Source of the DNA: Sphingomonas hengshuiensis
Lineage (GTDB): Bacteria; Pseudomonadota; Alphaproteobacteria; Sphingomonadales; Sphingomonadaceae
Length of the DNA: 64,000 bases
Direction of reading: 5' to 3'
Assembly (NCBI RefSeq): GCF_000935025.1
Contig: NZ_CP010836.1
Coordinates: forward strand, 3,038,001 to 3,102,000
In this document: piece after piece, positions 7,948 through 18,027 of the stretch
How the letters are laid out: each line of letters starts with the position of its first letter
Numbering within the stretch: the stretch's first letter is position 1
Notes under the pieces: model-generated
Told to the model about the DNA's origin: nothing
The model's database searches: none
The model's input: the letters and a program-made list of their open reading frames with translations, nothing else
Made by a program: the position numbers and the translations under genes

Positions 7948-9684
7948 GTGAAAGAAGACCAAAAGAATTTCGTGATCTTCGCGTTGCTGGCGGCGCTGAT
8001 CCTGTTCGCCTGGCAGCCGATCATGCACTGGGTGTTCCCGCAACAGCCCGCCGCGACGACCAAGCTGGTCAACGGCAAGAGCCAGCCCGTGCCCAATCCG
8101 GCGGCCGATCCGACCGCCGATTCGCCCTCCGCGCTGCGCGATCGCGCCGCGGTGCTGGCCGAAACGCCGCGCGTCGTGATCGACACGCCGAGCGTGAAGG
8201 GCTCGATCAACCTCAAGGGCGCGCGCTTCGACGATCTCGTCCTGGTGAAGTACGACGAAAACATCTCGAAGAATTCGCCGCCGATCCGGCTGCTGTCGCC
8301 CACCGGCGCGGCGGGCGCCTATTTCGCGCAGATCGGCTGGCAGGGCGTCGGCACCCAGGCGCCGGGCGCCGATACCGTGTGGCAGGCCAGCGCCCCCCGG
8401 CTCACCCCGACCACGCCGGTCACGCTGACCACCACCAACGCGACCGGCCAGCGCTTCCAGATCGATCTCGCGGTCGACGAGCATTACATGTTCACGATCC
8501 GCCAGACCGTCACCAATCTCGGCGCGGCGCCCGTGGCGGTGACGCCCTTCGCGCTCGTCTCGCGCTCCAGCCGCTCGACCGATGTCGACCAATATGTCGC
8601 GCATGTCGGCCCGGTCGCGGTGGCCGCCAGCGCCGCCAACTATATCAACTATGGCGATGTCGAAACCGCGCCGAAGCAGTTCACCACCACCGGCGGCTGG
8701 GCGGGCTTCGCCGACCATTATTGGCTGACTGCGATCGTCCCCGACCAGAAGCTGCCCGTCTCGCTCCAGCAGCGCGGCACCCCGGCCAAGACCTATCAGG
8801 CCGACTATCAGCTGACTCAGCCGATCAACCTCGCCCCCGGCACCAAGGCCAGCTATTCGAGCCACTTCTTCGCCGGCGCGAAGGAAGTGAAACTGCTCGA
8901 AGACTATCAGGACAAGCTCGGCATCGACGAGTTTGATCGCGCGATCGACTGGGGCTGGTTCGGGATGATCGAACAGCCGATCTTCTATTATCTCGACTGG
9001 CTGTTCCGCCTCGTCGGCAATTTCGGCGTCGCGATCATCCTGCTGACGATCACGATCCGCGCGCTGCTCTTCCCGATCGCGCAGAAGCAGTTCGCGTCGA
9101 TGGCCAAGATGCGCGTGCTCCAGCCCAAGATGAAGGCCCTGCAGGAGCGCTGGAAGGACGACAAGCCGCGCCAGCAGCAGGAGATCATGAAGCTGTACAA
9201 GGAGGAGAAGGCCAACCCCGTCGCGGGCTGCCTGCCGATGCTCCTCCAGATCCCGATCATGTTCGCGCTGTACAAGGTGCTGTTGCTGACGATCGAGATG
9301 CGGCACCAGCCGTTCGTTTTGTGGATCAAGGATCTGTCCGCACCCGATCCCGCGACGATCCTCAACCTGTTCGGCTATCTGAACTTCACGCCCCCCAGCT
9401 TCCTGGCGATCGGCATCGTGCCGGTGCTGCTCGGCGTGTCGATGTATTATCAGATGAAGCTGAACCCGGCGCCGCTCGACGACATGCAGAAGCAGATCTT
9501 CGCGATCATGCCGTGGATGCTGATGTTCGTGATGGCGCCGTTCGCGGTGGGCCTCCAGGTCTACTGGATCACGTCGAACATCCTGACGATCCTCCAGCAG
9601 CGCTGGCTCTATTCGAAGCATCCGGCGCTGAAGGAGCCGCTTCCTAAGAAGGACGCGCCCAAAAAGGAAGTGGCGGTCAAATGA
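7948..9684 (+). CDS. yidC: Membrane protein insertase YidC (Oxa1 family)
   Basis: 578-aa insertase that folds and inserts inner-membrane proteins with or without Sec. It has an N-terminal transmembrane anchor ([15 protein letters not shown], residues about 8-22), a large periplasmic domain, then the five-helix Oxa1 core from about residue 345 ([19 protein letters not shown], where the Arg is the conserved groove residue). The C-terminal tail is Lys-rich, which favours ribosome binding. GTG 7948 is chosen because AGGGA lies 7 bases upstream and the MKEDQKN N-terminus is typical. It overlaps engB by 4 bp. Confidence 0.95.
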   Translation: MKEDQKNFVIFALLAALILFAWQPIMHWVFPQQPAATTKLVNGKSQPVPNPAADPTADSPSALRDRAAVLAETPRVVIDTPSVKGSINLKGARFDDLVLVKYDENISKNSPPIRLLSPTGAAGAYFAQIGWQGVGTQAPGADTVWQASAPRLTPTTPVTLTTTNATGQRFQIDLAVDEHYMFTIRQTVTNLGAAPVAVTPFALVSRSSRSTDVDQYVAHVGPVAVAASAANYINYGDVETAPKQFTTTGGWAGFADHYWLTAIVPDQKLPVSLQQRGTPAKTYQADYQLTQPINLAPGTKASYSSHFFAGAKEVKLLEDYQDKLGIDEFDRAIDWGWFGMIEQPIFYYLDWLFRLVGNFGVAIILLTITIRALLFPIAQKQFASMAKMRVLQPKMKALQERWKDDKPRQQQEIMKLYKEEKANPVAGCLPMLLQIPIMFALYKVLLLTIEMRHQPFVLWIKDLSAPDPATILNLFGYLNFTPPSFLAIGIVPVLLGVSMYYQMKLNPAPLDDMQKQIFAIMPWMLMFVMAPFAVGLQVYWITSNILTILQQRWLYSKHPALKEPLPKKDAPKKEVAVK

Positions 9685-10319
9685 GCGGATTCGACGAAGA
9701 CGCGATCGAGGCCGCGCGAAAGACCTTTGCGGGCCCCGTCGCCTTCCTGAAATCGGCGCCCGAACTGCGCCACCTGCCCCCTGCCGAGGTGCCCGAAGTC
9801 GCGTTCGCCGGCCGCTCGAACGTCGGCAAGTCGTCGCTGCTCAACGCGCTGACCAACCGCAACGGGCTGGCGCGCACGTCGAACACGCCGGGGCGGACGC
9901 AGGAGCTTAACTTCTTCGACGTGGGCGATCCCCTCGCCTTCCGGCTGGTCGACATGCCCGGCTATGGCTTTGCCAAGGCGCCCAAGGATATCGTCCGCAA
10001 ATGGCGCTATCTGGTCAACGACTTCCTGCGCGGGCGTGACGTGCTCAAGCGCGCGCTGGTGCTGATCGACGCGCGCCACGGCATCAAGGATGTCGACCGC
10101 GAGATTTTCGACATGCTCGATGCCGCCGCCGTCAGCTACCGGACGGTGCTGACCAAGGCCGACAAGATCAAGGCCAGCGAACTCGCCGAAGTGACCGAGC
10201 GCACTGCCGACGAAGTGCGCAAGCGCCCCGCCGCGCACCCCGACATCCTCGTCACGTCGAGCGAAAAGGGCATGGGCATCCCCGACCTTCGCGCCGCCGT
10301 ATTGGAAGCCATCGGTTGA
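9681..10319 (+). CDS. engB: Ribosome biogenesis GTPase EngB/YihA
   Basis: TRAFAC GTPase (212 aa) required for assembly of the large ribosomal subunit. G1 is [13 protein letters not shown]3 is VDMPGYGFA and G4 is TKAD. The N-terminal extension of about 40 residues is normal for alphaproteobacteria. Its ATG overlaps the yidC stop (ATGA) and its TGA is overlapped by the TTG start of the next gene, so it is embedded in the operon. Confidence 0.94.
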   Translation: MSGFDEDAIEAARKTFAGPVAFLKSAPELRHLPPAEVPEVAFAGRSNVGKSSLLNALTNRNGLARTSNTPGRTQELNFFDVGDPLAFRLVDMPGYGFAKAPKDIVRKWRYLVNDFLRGRDVLKRALVLIDARHGIKDVDREIFDMLDAAAVSYRTVLTKADKIKASELAEVTERTADEVRKRPAAHPDILVTSSEKGMGIPDLRAAVLEAIG

Positions 10320-11439
10320 CCCCCGCCGGGCGACAGCGTCTCGCCGGGCTCGACGTTTTCCGCGGGCTGGCGGTCGCCGGCATGATCCTGGTCAACACCC
10401 CCGGCTCGGGCGAGCATGTCTGGTGGCCGCTGGACCATGCCGCCTGGGACGGCTTCACCCCCACCGACCTCGTCTTTCCCGCCTTTCTCTGCGCGATGGG
10501 CTTCGCGCTCGGGCTGTCCTTCCCGCGCCGGATCGATGCGTCGGACTGGACGCGGATCGTGCGCCGCACGCTGTTGCTGATCGCGATCGGATGGGCGTGG
10601 CAGATGCTGGCGCGGCCGGGGCTGGAGACGTTCCGCGTGTTCGGCGTGCTGCAGCGGCTGGGGCTGTGCTACGGGCTTGCCGCGACACTGACGATCCTCA
10701 CCGCGCGCCGCGCCGCCGATGGCCGGAGCGTCCCCAGTGCCGCGGCGATCGGGCTCGCCACTGCGGCGCTGCTGCTCGGCTATTGGGCGGCGATGGCGCT
10801 GGTCCCCGTCCCCGGCCACGGCGCGGGCATCCTTACGCCTGGGGGCAATCTGGCAGGCTATGTCGACCGGATCACCGTCGGCACCGCGCATATGTGGCGC
10901 TTCGGCACCGATGCGGCGGGCAATATCGCCTATGATCCCGAAGGGCTGCTCTCCACCATGCCCGCGCTCGCCAACGTCCTGCTCGGGCTGCTGGCGGCCC
11001 TGCTGTGGAAGCGCGCCCCAAACCGTCCGCTGCTCCGCATCGCGTTGGCGGCGGGGATCGTCGCCGCGCTCGGCCTCGCGCTCGCCCCGCCTTCCCGCTC
11101 AACAAGAAGCTGTGGTCGAGCAGCTACGCGCTGCTGACCTCCGGCCTCGCCGGACTGATCTTCGTCGGGTGCGAGATCGCCGCCCGGCGCGACGCAGTTC
11201 GCCGTGCGCTGTGGCCGCTAGACGTGCTCGGGCGCAATGCGATCCTCGGCTATATCGTCTCGCTGCTGATCGGGCTCGCGGGGATGCGGCTGGGGTTCCA
11301 GGCCGCCGGTTTCGATGCGATACACGGCGCCGTGCCCGACCCCTATCTCGCCTCGTTCCTTTACGCTGTCGCAGTACTCGGGCTGGTGCTGGCGCTGCTG
11401 ATCCCGCTCCACCGCCGCGGCATCCACCTGAGGCTGTGA
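10316..11439 (+). pseudogene. DUF5009/HGSNAT-like membrane acyltransferase, frameshifted
   Basis: Multi-pass membrane protein resembling heparan-alpha-glucosaminide N-acetyltransferase-like (NagX/YeiB-related) acyltransferases; motif RLAGLDVFRGLAVAGMILVN at the start and FTPTDLVFPAFLCAMG near residue 43 are typical. The first frame runs from TTG 10316 to a stop at 11137 but loses the family match at about 11090. The match continues in the next frame (AFPLNKKLWSSSYALLTSGL) to 11439. Restoring one base in GCCCCGCC near 11086-11093 joins the two halves into a normal protein of about 374 aa. The frame is open otherwise and codon use is normal, so this is either a very recent mutation or a sequencing error. 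Confidence 0.75.
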
Positions 11440-11441
11440 CG

Positions 11442-11768
11442 ATGGCGCCGCTCTTCTCCTATGGCACGCTCCAGCTCGACAGCGTCCAGCGTGCCCAGTT
11501 CGGCCGGCTGCTGGAGGGCAGCGACGACGTGCTCCACGGTTTCGCGATCATCGAAATCCAGATTCGCGACCCGCATGTGCTGGAGGCGAGCGGGATCGAG
11601 ACGCACCTCGCCCTCGTCCCCGGCGACGGGCCCCCGATCGCGGGCAAGGTCTTCCAACTCACCGAAGCCGAACTCGCCGCCGCCGACGTGTACGAAAGCG
11701 AGAATTACCGGCGCGACTGGGTCCCGCTCGCCTCGGGGAACCACGCCTGGGTCTATGTGAAGGCCTGA
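11442..11768 (+). CDS. Gamma-glutamylcyclotransferase (AIG2-like) family protein
   Basis: 108-aa single-domain protein of the GGCT/AIG2 fold, which releases 5-oxoproline from gamma-glutamyl amines or peptides. The N-terminal LFSYGTLQL is the diagnostic YGTL loop. The segment AELAAADVYESENYRRDWVPL contains the conserved Glu/Tyr pair of the family. ATG 11442 is preferred; GTG 11436 is in frame two codons earlier. It follows the acyltransferase remnant by 2 bp, so probably belonged to the same operon. The substrate is not known. Confidence 0.82.
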   Translation: MAPLFSYGTLQLDSVQRAQFGRLLEGSDDVLHGFAIIEIQIRDPHVLEASGIETHLALVPGDGPPIAGKVFQLTEAELAAADVYESENYRRDWVPLASGNHAWVYVKA

Positions 11769-11776
11769 TCCACTGC

Positions 11777-12565
11777 TCAGCGCCGGACCTTGGCATCCGT
11801 CCGGTCCACCACGGCAAGGATTGCGCTTGCGGTCAGCGGCGGTTGCGCGAGCGGACGGATCTCCTGCGCCTCCTCAAGCGTGCGCAGCCGGGCGGCAAAG
11901 GCCGTCGGCACCGCCGGGTCGGCCCGGGCCAACATCTCGGGTCCATACCGCCACCACACGCTGTCCAGCAGTTCCGCGATCAGATCGGAGTCGAAGCGGA
12001 AGCGGATATGCCGCGCCGGAACCCCGCCGACGATTTCGTAGGGCAGGACATCGCGCGTCACGATGGCGCCCGTTGCCACGACCGACCCGGTGCCCAGGGT
12101 GATCTTGCGCGCCAGGGTGACATCGTCGCCGATCCAGACATCGTTTTCGATCGTTATCTCTGCCGGATCCCGGCTAAATGGCGTGGTCCGGTACTTGCCC
12201 GTTTCGAACTCAGTCATGTAATCCGAATTATACGGCATGACTCGGTGGTAGGTGATCGGCGAGGTCGTGACTCGGTCGAGCGGGTGCGGGTCCCCCATGA
12301 TCGTCACGCCCCGCGCGATCGAGCAATAGCGGCCGAGGACGGCGTCGACCGACAGCGCCGACCGGCTATAGCTGAACGCGCCGATCCGCGCCGGAAATGC
12401 CGCACCCGCCGCCACGGTGGAATATTGCTCGAGGCTGGAATCGACCCTGATTTTGAGCCGGTCGCCCACCCGCATCCGCGTTCCCGCGCCGAACTTGGTG
12501 CCGATGTGATAGTCGCGAAGAAGCGCCAGAAGCGCCTTGTTGGCCTCGAATTCGACTGCCTCCAT
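11777..12565 (-). CDS. CatB-like hexapeptide-repeat acetyltransferase
   Basis: 262-aa left-handed beta-helix transferase of the xenobiotic/chloramphenicol acetyltransferase (CatB/Vat) type; acetyl-CoA donor, acceptor unknown. Hexapeptide turns are seen in VLGRYCSIARGVTIMGDPHPLDRV, where the His is the likely catalytic base, and in the block ENDVWIGDDVTLARKITLGTG followed by GGVPARHIRFRF. The loop SDYMTEFETGKY between them is where CatB enzymes bind the acceptor. It is convergent with the GGCT gene with only 8 bp between. A surface-sugar O-acetylase is equally possible; a resistance role should not be assumed. Confidence 0.8.
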   Translation of the reverse strand: MEAVEFEANKALLALLRDYHIGTKFGAGTRMRVGDRLKIRVDSSLEQYSTVAAGAAFPARIGAFSYSRSALSVDAVLGRYCSIARGVTIMGDPHPLDRVTTSPITYHRVMPYNSDYMTEFETGKYRTTPFSRDPAEITIENDVWIGDDVTLARKITLGTGSVVATGAIVTRDVLPYEIVGGVPARHIRFRFDSDLIAELLDSVWWRYGPEMLARADPAVPTAFAARLRTLEEAQEIRPLAQPPLTASAILAVVDRTDAKVRR

Positions 12566-12617
12566 GCGGGTAGATCCTTTCTGTCTATGCCAACGAAAGC
12601 GGGAGCCGTACCCCCGC

Positions 12618-14534
12618 TCAGGCCGGGTTATGCTTGGCCAGAAACGCCTCCAGCGCCTTCAGAAACTCCAGCCGGTCGGCACTGCGCGAGAAATGATGGT
12701 CGCCCTCGGGCTGCTCGACATAGGTCACGTCCTTGCCCGCCGCCTTCAGCTCCTTCGCCATCAGCCGCGACTGGACAGGCTGGACGACCCGGTCCTTCTT
12801 GCCGTGGAACAGCAGCACGGGAATCGAGAATTGCCCCGGCGCGAACAGCGGCGACACGCCCTTCAGGTCGGGCGCCTGCTCGCGCAACCAATCCTTGCGC
12901 GCGCCGGAGCCGAGGAACCGGGCGTCCTGGCGCTGCATCCGGTTGAGGTCCGAGACCCCGGCATAGGATACCGCGCACCGATATAGCGTCCCGTCGCGCT
13001 GCGCCGCGCGCATCGCCGCGTACCCGCCATAGGAGGCGCCGACCATGCACACGCGCTTGGGATCGGCGATGCCCTGATCGGCCAGCGCCTTGACCGCGTC
13101 GTTCAAATCGTCCTGCATCGCCAGGCCCCATTGCCCCTCGCCCTTCTCGGTAAAGGGCGTGCCATAGCCCGACGAGCCCCGGTAATTGGGCTGGATCACC
13201 GCATAGCCGCGATCGGCGAGGAACTGCGTCCACCAATCCCATTCCTCGGTATCGCGCGCGAACGGCCCGCCATGCGGCATCACGATCAGCGGCAGGTTCT
13301 TCGCCTCCGCCCCGCGCGGCAGCGTCAGCACCGCGGCAATCTCCAGCCCGTCGCGCGCCTTGTACCGGATCGTCTTGACCCGGTGGAGCCGCTTCATCCC
13401 GAGCGTTTCGTTGTTCAGCCCGAGGAGCGTCATCGAGTCCTTGGCGGGCTCGAACAGGAAATAGGCGCCCGGCGCGTTGGAAAAGCCGACGCGAACGATC
13501 GCCTTGCTGTGATCGCGGTTGAGCGACACGATCTCCGGCTCGCCCCCCTTGATCATGCCCGCCACCCTGGCTTGCAGCGCCGCCATCTCGGGATCGGTCC
13601 ACTCGATCCCGGGCCGGTCGCGGTTCACCCGGACGCCGAGATAGTGAAACCCGTCCGCCGCGGGCACCGGTCCGCCGATATCGAACCCGGGCGTCGCGAA
13701 CAGCATCTTGCCGCGCTTCAGCGTCGCGAGATCGAGTTCGTAGAGCGCCGACAGCCCCTTGTCGTCATCGCCGACCATCACCGCCTTGCCCAAATCGGGC
13801 AGGAACATCGCGGGCACCGTGAGCGTGTCGTCGCGCGTCTTGGCCCGGTCGATCACACGGAACGCGTTGCCGTCATGGTCGCGATAGAGCAGCCGGCGCG
13901 ACCGACCGTCGTCGGTCATGCCTATGCCCATCCGCACCACGCCACTGCCGTCGCTATACCAGCTCCACACGCCCTCGCGGCTCGTCTGAACCACTTTGCG
14001 CCTGCCGGTGGCGAGGTTGATCTCCTCCACGCGCGGGTAAAAACCCGCTTCGTTGCTGTACACCGAGGTTTGCAGCGCCATCATCACCCGCGGCGTGCCG
14101 TCCTTGGCGACCCAGATCACGTCGTCCGCGCTTTGGGCGGCATCCTTGGCGGCCAGCACCGTGATCTTGCCCGTCACGACGTTCACTGCGGCCGCGCGGG
14201 TGATATACCATTCATCGCCCTCGACCGGCGCGAGCCGCCCGATGCCGATCACGAGCCATTCGTCGTTGACCCATTTCCACCAGTTCAGGTCGACCTCGCC
14301 CAGCCCGATCAGCCGGGGCGCCCCGCCCTCCAGCGGCACGATCGCGAAATATTGCGTGCCCTTGTTCGCGACCTTGGCGGCGAGCGTCTTGCCGCCGGGC
14401 GCGATTTCGGGATCTTCGATCGCCGGAAGCTCGGCGAATATCTCGGTCGGCAGCGGTTCGCGCTTCGCTTCCTGCGCGGCGGCGGGGCCGCCAATTGCAG
14501 CAAGCACCAGGCACAGCCCAAGAAGTCGCATCAT
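12618..14534 (-). CDS. S9-family prolyl-oligopeptidase-like serine peptidase, exported
   Basis: 638-aa peptidase with a signal peptide (MRLLGLCLVLAAIGGPAAAQ), a beta-propeller region, and a C-terminal alpha/beta hydrolase domain. The catalytic triad is visible: Ser in GASYGGYAAMR, Asp in FHGKKDRVVQ and His in EGDHHFS. This arrangement is typical of acylaminoacyl/dipeptidyl peptidases abundant in sphingomonads. A run of G just before ATG 14534 can serve as Shine-Dalgarno; the second Met 14531 is equally likely, while the longer frame adds a non-signal tail. It is divergent from the GST gene. Confidence 0.9.
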   Translation of the reverse strand: MMRLLGLCLVLAAIGGPAAAQEAKREPLPTEIFAELPAIEDPEIAPGGKTLAAKVANKGTQYFAIVPLEGGAPRLIGLGEVDLNWWKWVNDEWLVIGIGRLAPVEGDEWYITRAAAVNVVTGKITVLAAKDAAQSADDVIWVAKDGTPRVMMALQTSVYSNEAGFYPRVEEINLATGRRKVVQTSREGVWSWYSDGSGVVRMGIGMTDDGRSRRLLYRDHDGNAFRVIDRAKTRDDTLTVPAMFLPDLGKAVMVGDDDKGLSALYELDLATLKRGKMLFATPGFDIGGPVPAADGFHYLGVRVNRDRPGIEWTDPEMAALQARVAGMIKGGEPEIVSLNRDHSKAIVRVGFSNAPGAYFLFEPAKDSMTLLGLNNETLGMKRLHRVKTIRYKARDGLEIAAVLTLPRGAEAKNLPLIVMPHGGPFARDTEEWDWWTQFLADRGYAVIQPNYRGSSGYGTPFTEKGEGQWGLAMQDDLNDAVKALADQGIADPKRVCMVGASYGGYAAMRAAQRDGTLYRCAVSYAGVSDLNRMQRQDARFLGSGARKDWLREQAPDLKGVSPLFAPGQFSIPVLLFHGKKDRVVQPVQSRLMAKELKAAGKDVTYVEQPEGDHHFSRSADRLEFLKALEAFLAKHNPA

Positions 14535-14647
14535 CCCCCCCAAATTCAATTCACGAATCCGCCCGGCGTCATCGTCGCGTGTTTCTGGCACGTAAGCAAG
14601 CGTCGCCAATGGTTGCCCGCCCCGGGTTCGGCGGCTATCCCCGCCGC

Positions 14648-15310
14648 ATGAAATTGATCATCGGCAACAAGGCCTATTCGTCCTGGTCGCTCCGCGGCTG
14701 GCTCGCCTGCAAGCAGTCAGGGCTTCCGTTCGAGGAAGTCGTGGTGCCGCTGTACGACGATCAATGGGACAAGCGCCGCGAAGGCGACGAGTTCGCGCCC
14801 TCGTCGGGCAAGGTGCCGATCCTGTGGGATGGCGAGGCGGTGGTGTGGGACAGCCTCGCGATCGTCGAATATCTGAACGACAAGACCGACAACACCAAAT
14901 TCTGGCCGCAGGGCGATGCCGCGCGGGCGATGGCCCGGTCGATGGCGGCGGAAATGCACTCCAGCTTCGCCGCGCTGCGCCGCAAGCACAGCATGAACAT
15001 CCGCCAGGTCTATCCGCCGCAGACCCCCGACGCCGACGTGGTGCAGGACCTGTCGCGGCTGTTCGAGCTCTGGGCCCAGGCGCGCGCGCGCTTCGGGGGC
15101 GAGGGCGATTTCCTGTTCGGCGCGTTCGGCGCGGCGGACATCATGTTCGCGCCGGTGGTGACCCGGCTCGTCACCTATTCCTTCCCCACCCCCCGCTTCG
15201 CCCAGGCCTATATGCTCGCGGTGCTCCAGCACCCCTATATGCAGGACTGGATCGCCGCGGCGCAGGAAGAGGATTGGGTGATCGAGCAGTTCGAGATGAC
15301 GCCGGCCTGA
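14648..15310 (+). CDS. Glutathione S-transferase family protein
   Basis: 220-aa cytosolic GST. The thioredoxin-like N-terminal domain begins MKLIIGNKAYSSWSLRGWL, where Ser in the YSSWSLR motif is the likely glutathione-activating residue. The GSH gamma-glutamyl binding motif appears as GKVPILWDGEAVVWDSLAI. An all-alpha C-terminal domain follows from about residue 95. The closest described group is the YfcF/zeta-like bacterial GSTs. The substrate is not predictable. Confidence 0.88.
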   Translation: MKLIIGNKAYSSWSLRGWLACKQSGLPFEEVVVPLYDDQWDKRREGDEFAPSSGKVPILWDGEAVVWDSLAIVEYLNDKTDNTKFWPQGDAARAMARSMAAEMHSSFAALRRKHSMNIRQVYPPQTPDADVVQDLSRLFELWAQARARFGGEGDFLFGAFGAADIMFAPVVTRLVTYSFPTPRFAQAYMLAVLQHPYMQDWIAAAQEEDWVIEQFEMTPA

Positions 15311-15335
15311 TCGACGCGCGTGCATCCCGCCGGTT

Positions 15336-15680
15336 TCAACAGGGACCGTGCCAGAACACACCCGGACCGACTTCCGAATAGCATTCCGGCAGCATACCGA
15401 AATCGCCCTTCTTGCGGGGCACTTCATAGCCCCAACCGCCGTCGAAAAACGGCTTGATCGTGATCGCGACGCCCCACCGATAGACGGTCACGTCATGGGG
15501 GCGCAGGCTCGCAATGGCCGGTGGCAATGCCTGTTCCGGTATATCCACCCAGGGCTGTGCCGGGTTGACCGGGTTGGCCGCCATCAGCGCGCGCGCTTCG
15601 GCGCCCACTGCGCGGAGGATGCGCTGGTCATAGGTCGGGCCAGTGCAACTGAACGGCAAGGCAAGTAATGCGAGGGTCAT
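15336..15680 (-). CDS. Hypothetical exported protein
   Basis: 114 aa from ATG 15680, with a hydrophobic N-terminus (MTLALLALPFSCTGP) that could be a signal peptide or weak lipobox ending at Cys. The rest contains no family I recognise: a short Ala-rich helix, a Pro-rich stretch and a C-terminal region with YRWGVAITIKPFFDGGWGYEVP and a Cys pair near the end. An upstream in-frame ATG at 15752 would give 138 aa with a charged leader. The interval 15681-16003, 323 bases to the next gene, holds only this possible extension; I see nothing else convincing in it. Confidence 0.5.
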   Translation of the reverse strand: MTLALLALPFSCTGPTYDQRILRAVGAEARALMAANPVNPAQPWVDIPEQALPPAIASLRPHDVTVYRWGVAITIKPFFDGGWGYEVPRKKGDFGMLPECYSEVGPGVFWHGPC

Positions 15681-16003
15681 GACCACGGCGCCACGCGCAA
15701 GGCAGCCTCTGCGTCTATCCGGTGCGATCTCGGCGATGTCCTCTCCATGCATCTCGACAGCATGAACGCCTTCGCCGTTTGTGCAAGTGGGTGACTGGCT
15801 CACGCTATTCGGGAAACAGTCGTCCAGCGCTGGAACAGTTGGAAGTGGCGCCCGCCCAATCTCCCAGGTGCGGTATCCGCCTCCGTAAAAGCCCGCATTT
15901 CCCCGCCCATGGAACGGGGCAGGGCCTGACCCCTCTATAGTATCTGCAGGCAACTCGTTTCCTGCCGTAACTCTACTGTCCGCGATGAATGGGCTTCTGC
16001 ACA

Positions 16004-17500
16004 ATGAAAACGACGCTTCTTGGCGGCGCGGCTTTGGCTGCGCTGATGTTTGCCGCCCCTGCATTTGCTCAGAGCACGTCTGCCGAACAAGCCGAGCTTG
16101 TCGCGCTTCTGCGCGCGCAGGCAGCGGAGATCGCGGCCCTGCGCGCCCGGCTCGACAAGGTGGAGGCAAGCGCGCCCGCAGTCGCGGCGCATACCTCCGC
16201 GCCCGCAGCGACGCAGCAGGCGCCTGCTGCCAATCGGCTGGCGATCGCCAATGAGGAAGCGACACCCGACTCCTTCGCGCCCCAGATCGTCCCCGCGAGC
16301 ATCGCCGAACAGGATGTCGCCCAGGCGCGCGCGCTGGCGCAGAACCTTGCCGGCGTGACCACCGAGTGGCGCGGCGGACTGCCGATCTTCCGCTCGGCGG
16401 ACGGCAAGTACATGTTCAAGATGCGCGGCCGCATCATCAACCATGCCGGAACGACCTTCGGCTCGAAATATGGTGCCCGCAACATCACCACGACCGGCGC
16501 CCGCGCGCTGCGCATCGGCATCGAAGGCGCCGTGGGATCGCATTTCTTCTACCAGTTCGAGAATGACTTCGCCGACAACGTGTCCGACGTCGGCACGATG
16601 TTCGTGGGCTGGCGCAATACGATCGGCGACATTTCCTACGACGTCCGCTTCGGCAACATGTTCAACGACCGCAGCTTCGAAGGCTCGGGCGGTTCCGACG
16701 CCCCGCCCTTCCTGGAGCGCAACGTCGTCGCCACCGCGATCATTCCGCAGCGCGGCTTCTATGGCATCGCGCTCATGCCCCGCATCTTCTGGAAGACCGG
16801 ACACGCATCGGTCACGATCAGCGGCGATTCGGTCGATGCCAGCCAGCTGGTCAGCGACAGCCGCACCGTGATGGGCCGCGCGCACTGGAACCCGGTCAAG
16901 AGCGATCGCTCGGTCCTCCATCTCGGGCTGTGGGGCTTTGACGAGAAGCTGGCGGTCGGCCCCGGCTCGCTCACCCGCAACACCGTGATCGGCGGGCGCT
17001 TCAACGGCACGCTGCGCGTCTCCACCGGCACGCTGGTCGGGGGCACCGGCACGACCGGCTATGGCATCGAAGTCGGCGGCTATACCGGCCCGTTCTGGGT
17101 CATGGGCGAGGCAGGGCGGCGCGAAGCCAGGCTCAACGCCGGGCGTCCGAATTTCGAGACCAAGGCATGGAGCCTGTCCGGCGGCTGGTTCCTGACCGGG
17201 GACCTTCCCCCCTATAATCCCCGGCTGGGCACCTTCGCGCAGCCCCGGGTCCTGCGCCCGGTGTTCGAGGGCGGGCCGGGGGCGATCGAGCTTCTCGCGC
17301 GCTACGAGAATATCGACCATTCCGGGCTCCCCACCCTTGGCGACGGCTGGGCGGCGACGGCCGGGGTCAACTGGTATCTGGACAGCGTCATCCGCCTCCA
17401 GTTCAACGTGATCCAGTGGAACACCAACAACCGGACCGGCGCCTATACCGGCAAGGACAATGGCCAGACCGTCAGCGGCGGCTTCGGCGTCACCTTCTGA
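16004..17500 (+). CDS. Phosphate-selective porin (OprO/OprP family)
   Basis: Outer-membrane beta-barrel protein of 498 aa. It begins with a clear signal peptide (MKTTLLGGAALAALMFAAPAFA), then a coiled coil (AELVALLRAQAAEIAALRA, about residues 30-55) that probably trimerises in the periplasm, a Pro/Ala linker, and a barrel from about residue 110. The barrel carries FKMRGRIINHAG and FRIGIEG-type strands and the C-terminal strand ends in VTF, the expected barrel-assembly signal. ATG 16004 is chosen over the upstream frame start because it places the signal peptide at the N-terminus. No Pho box was found upstream. Confidence 0.88.
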   Translation: MKTTLLGGAALAALMFAAPAFAQSTSAEQAELVALLRAQAAEIAALRARLDKVEASAPAVAAHTSAPAATQQAPAANRLAIANEEATPDSFAPQIVPASIAEQDVAQARALAQNLAGVTTEWRGGLPIFRSADGKYMFKMRGRIINHAGTTFGSKYGARNITTTGARALRIGIEGAVGSHFFYQFENDFADNVSDVGTMFVGWRNTIGDISYDVRFGNMFNDRSFEGSGGSDAPPFLERNVVATAIIPQRGFYGIALMPRIFWKTGHASVTISGDSVDASQLVSDSRTVMGRAHWNPVKSDRSVLHLGLWGFDEKLAVGPGSLTRNTVIGGRFNGTLRVSTGTLVGGTGTTGYGIEVGGYTGPFWVMGEAGRREARLNAGRPNFETKAWSLSGGWFLTGDLPPYNPRLGTFAQPRVLRPVFEGGPGAIELLARYENIDHSGLPTLGDGWAATAGVNWYLDSVIRLQFNVIQWNTNNRTGAYTGKDNGQTVSGGFGVTF

Positions 17501-17515
17501 CGCGCGGCGGGGCTA

Positions 17516-17542
17516 CAGGGGCGGGTCGCGAACCCGTCCCTG
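17516..17542. terminator. Hairpin between convergent porin and cupin genes
   Basis: 11-bp stem (17516-17526 with 17532-17542, one G-T pair) around a 5-base loop CGCGA. There is no T-tract on either side, so termination activity is inferred from its place between two convergent genes. Confidence 0.45.
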
Positions 17543-17554
17543 CGCCACCCAGAC

Positions 17555-18007
17555 CTAAAACCCGCTCCCGTCCTTCCGCACGAAACCACCCCCCGCCGGC
17601 AGGTGCATGTCGATGTCCGGATAGTGGCACGCGCCGTTACCCGGCCCCCCCACCGCGACGAACACGCAATCGGCGTCGCTGCGGTTGACCAGCATATGGC
17701 CGTTGCCGTCCCCCTTCGGAAACGCGGCGACATCGCCGGGGCGCATCGGCGTTTCGCCGCTATCGTCGATCAGCACCGCTTCCCCCGCCAGCATCACCAC
17801 GCACTCGTCTTCGCCTTCGTGCCAGTGGCGCTGTGCCGATGCCGCACCGGGCTTCAGCGTCACATGGCTGAACCCGAAATCGCAAATCCCGCTCGCGGGC
17901 GCCAGCCGACGATACCAGCGCCCCTGCACCGGCCCGGCAAATTCGGGCGGATAGCCGGTCGCATTGGTCTGCGGGATTGTATCGAGATCGAGCTTGGGCA
18001 ATGCCAC
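17555..18007 (-). CDS. Cupin-domain protein
   Basis: 150-aa single cupin. Metal-binding motif 1 is HWHEGEDECVVMLAGE and motif 2 is PKGDGNGHMLVN, with two His and one Glu in motif 1 and one His in motif 2, so a bound metal is plausible. The family includes sugar- and auxin-binding regulators and dioxygenases; the function here is not predictable. It starts with GTG 18007 and is divergent from dapE with only 20 bp between starts. Confidence 0.78.
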   Translation of the reverse strand: MALPKLDLDTIPQTNATGYPPEFAGPVQGRWYRRLAPASGICDFGFSHVTLKPGAASAQRHWHEGEDECVVMLAGEAVLIDDSGETPMRPGDVAAFPKGDGNGHMLVNRSDADCVFVAVGGPGNGACHYPDIDMHLPAGGGFVRKDGSGF

Positions 18008-18027
18008 CTCCGCATAATGTGGAGACC

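Noticed and set aside
11777..12565. Chloramphenicol resistance gene
   Set aside because: The fold is CatB-like, but such acetyltransferases are commonly housekeeping or surface-sugar enzymes and no mobile context is present.
15960..15982. Pho box upstream of the porin
   Set aside because: CTGCC and CTGTC half-sites are 14 bases apart rather than 11, and the flanking bases do not match.
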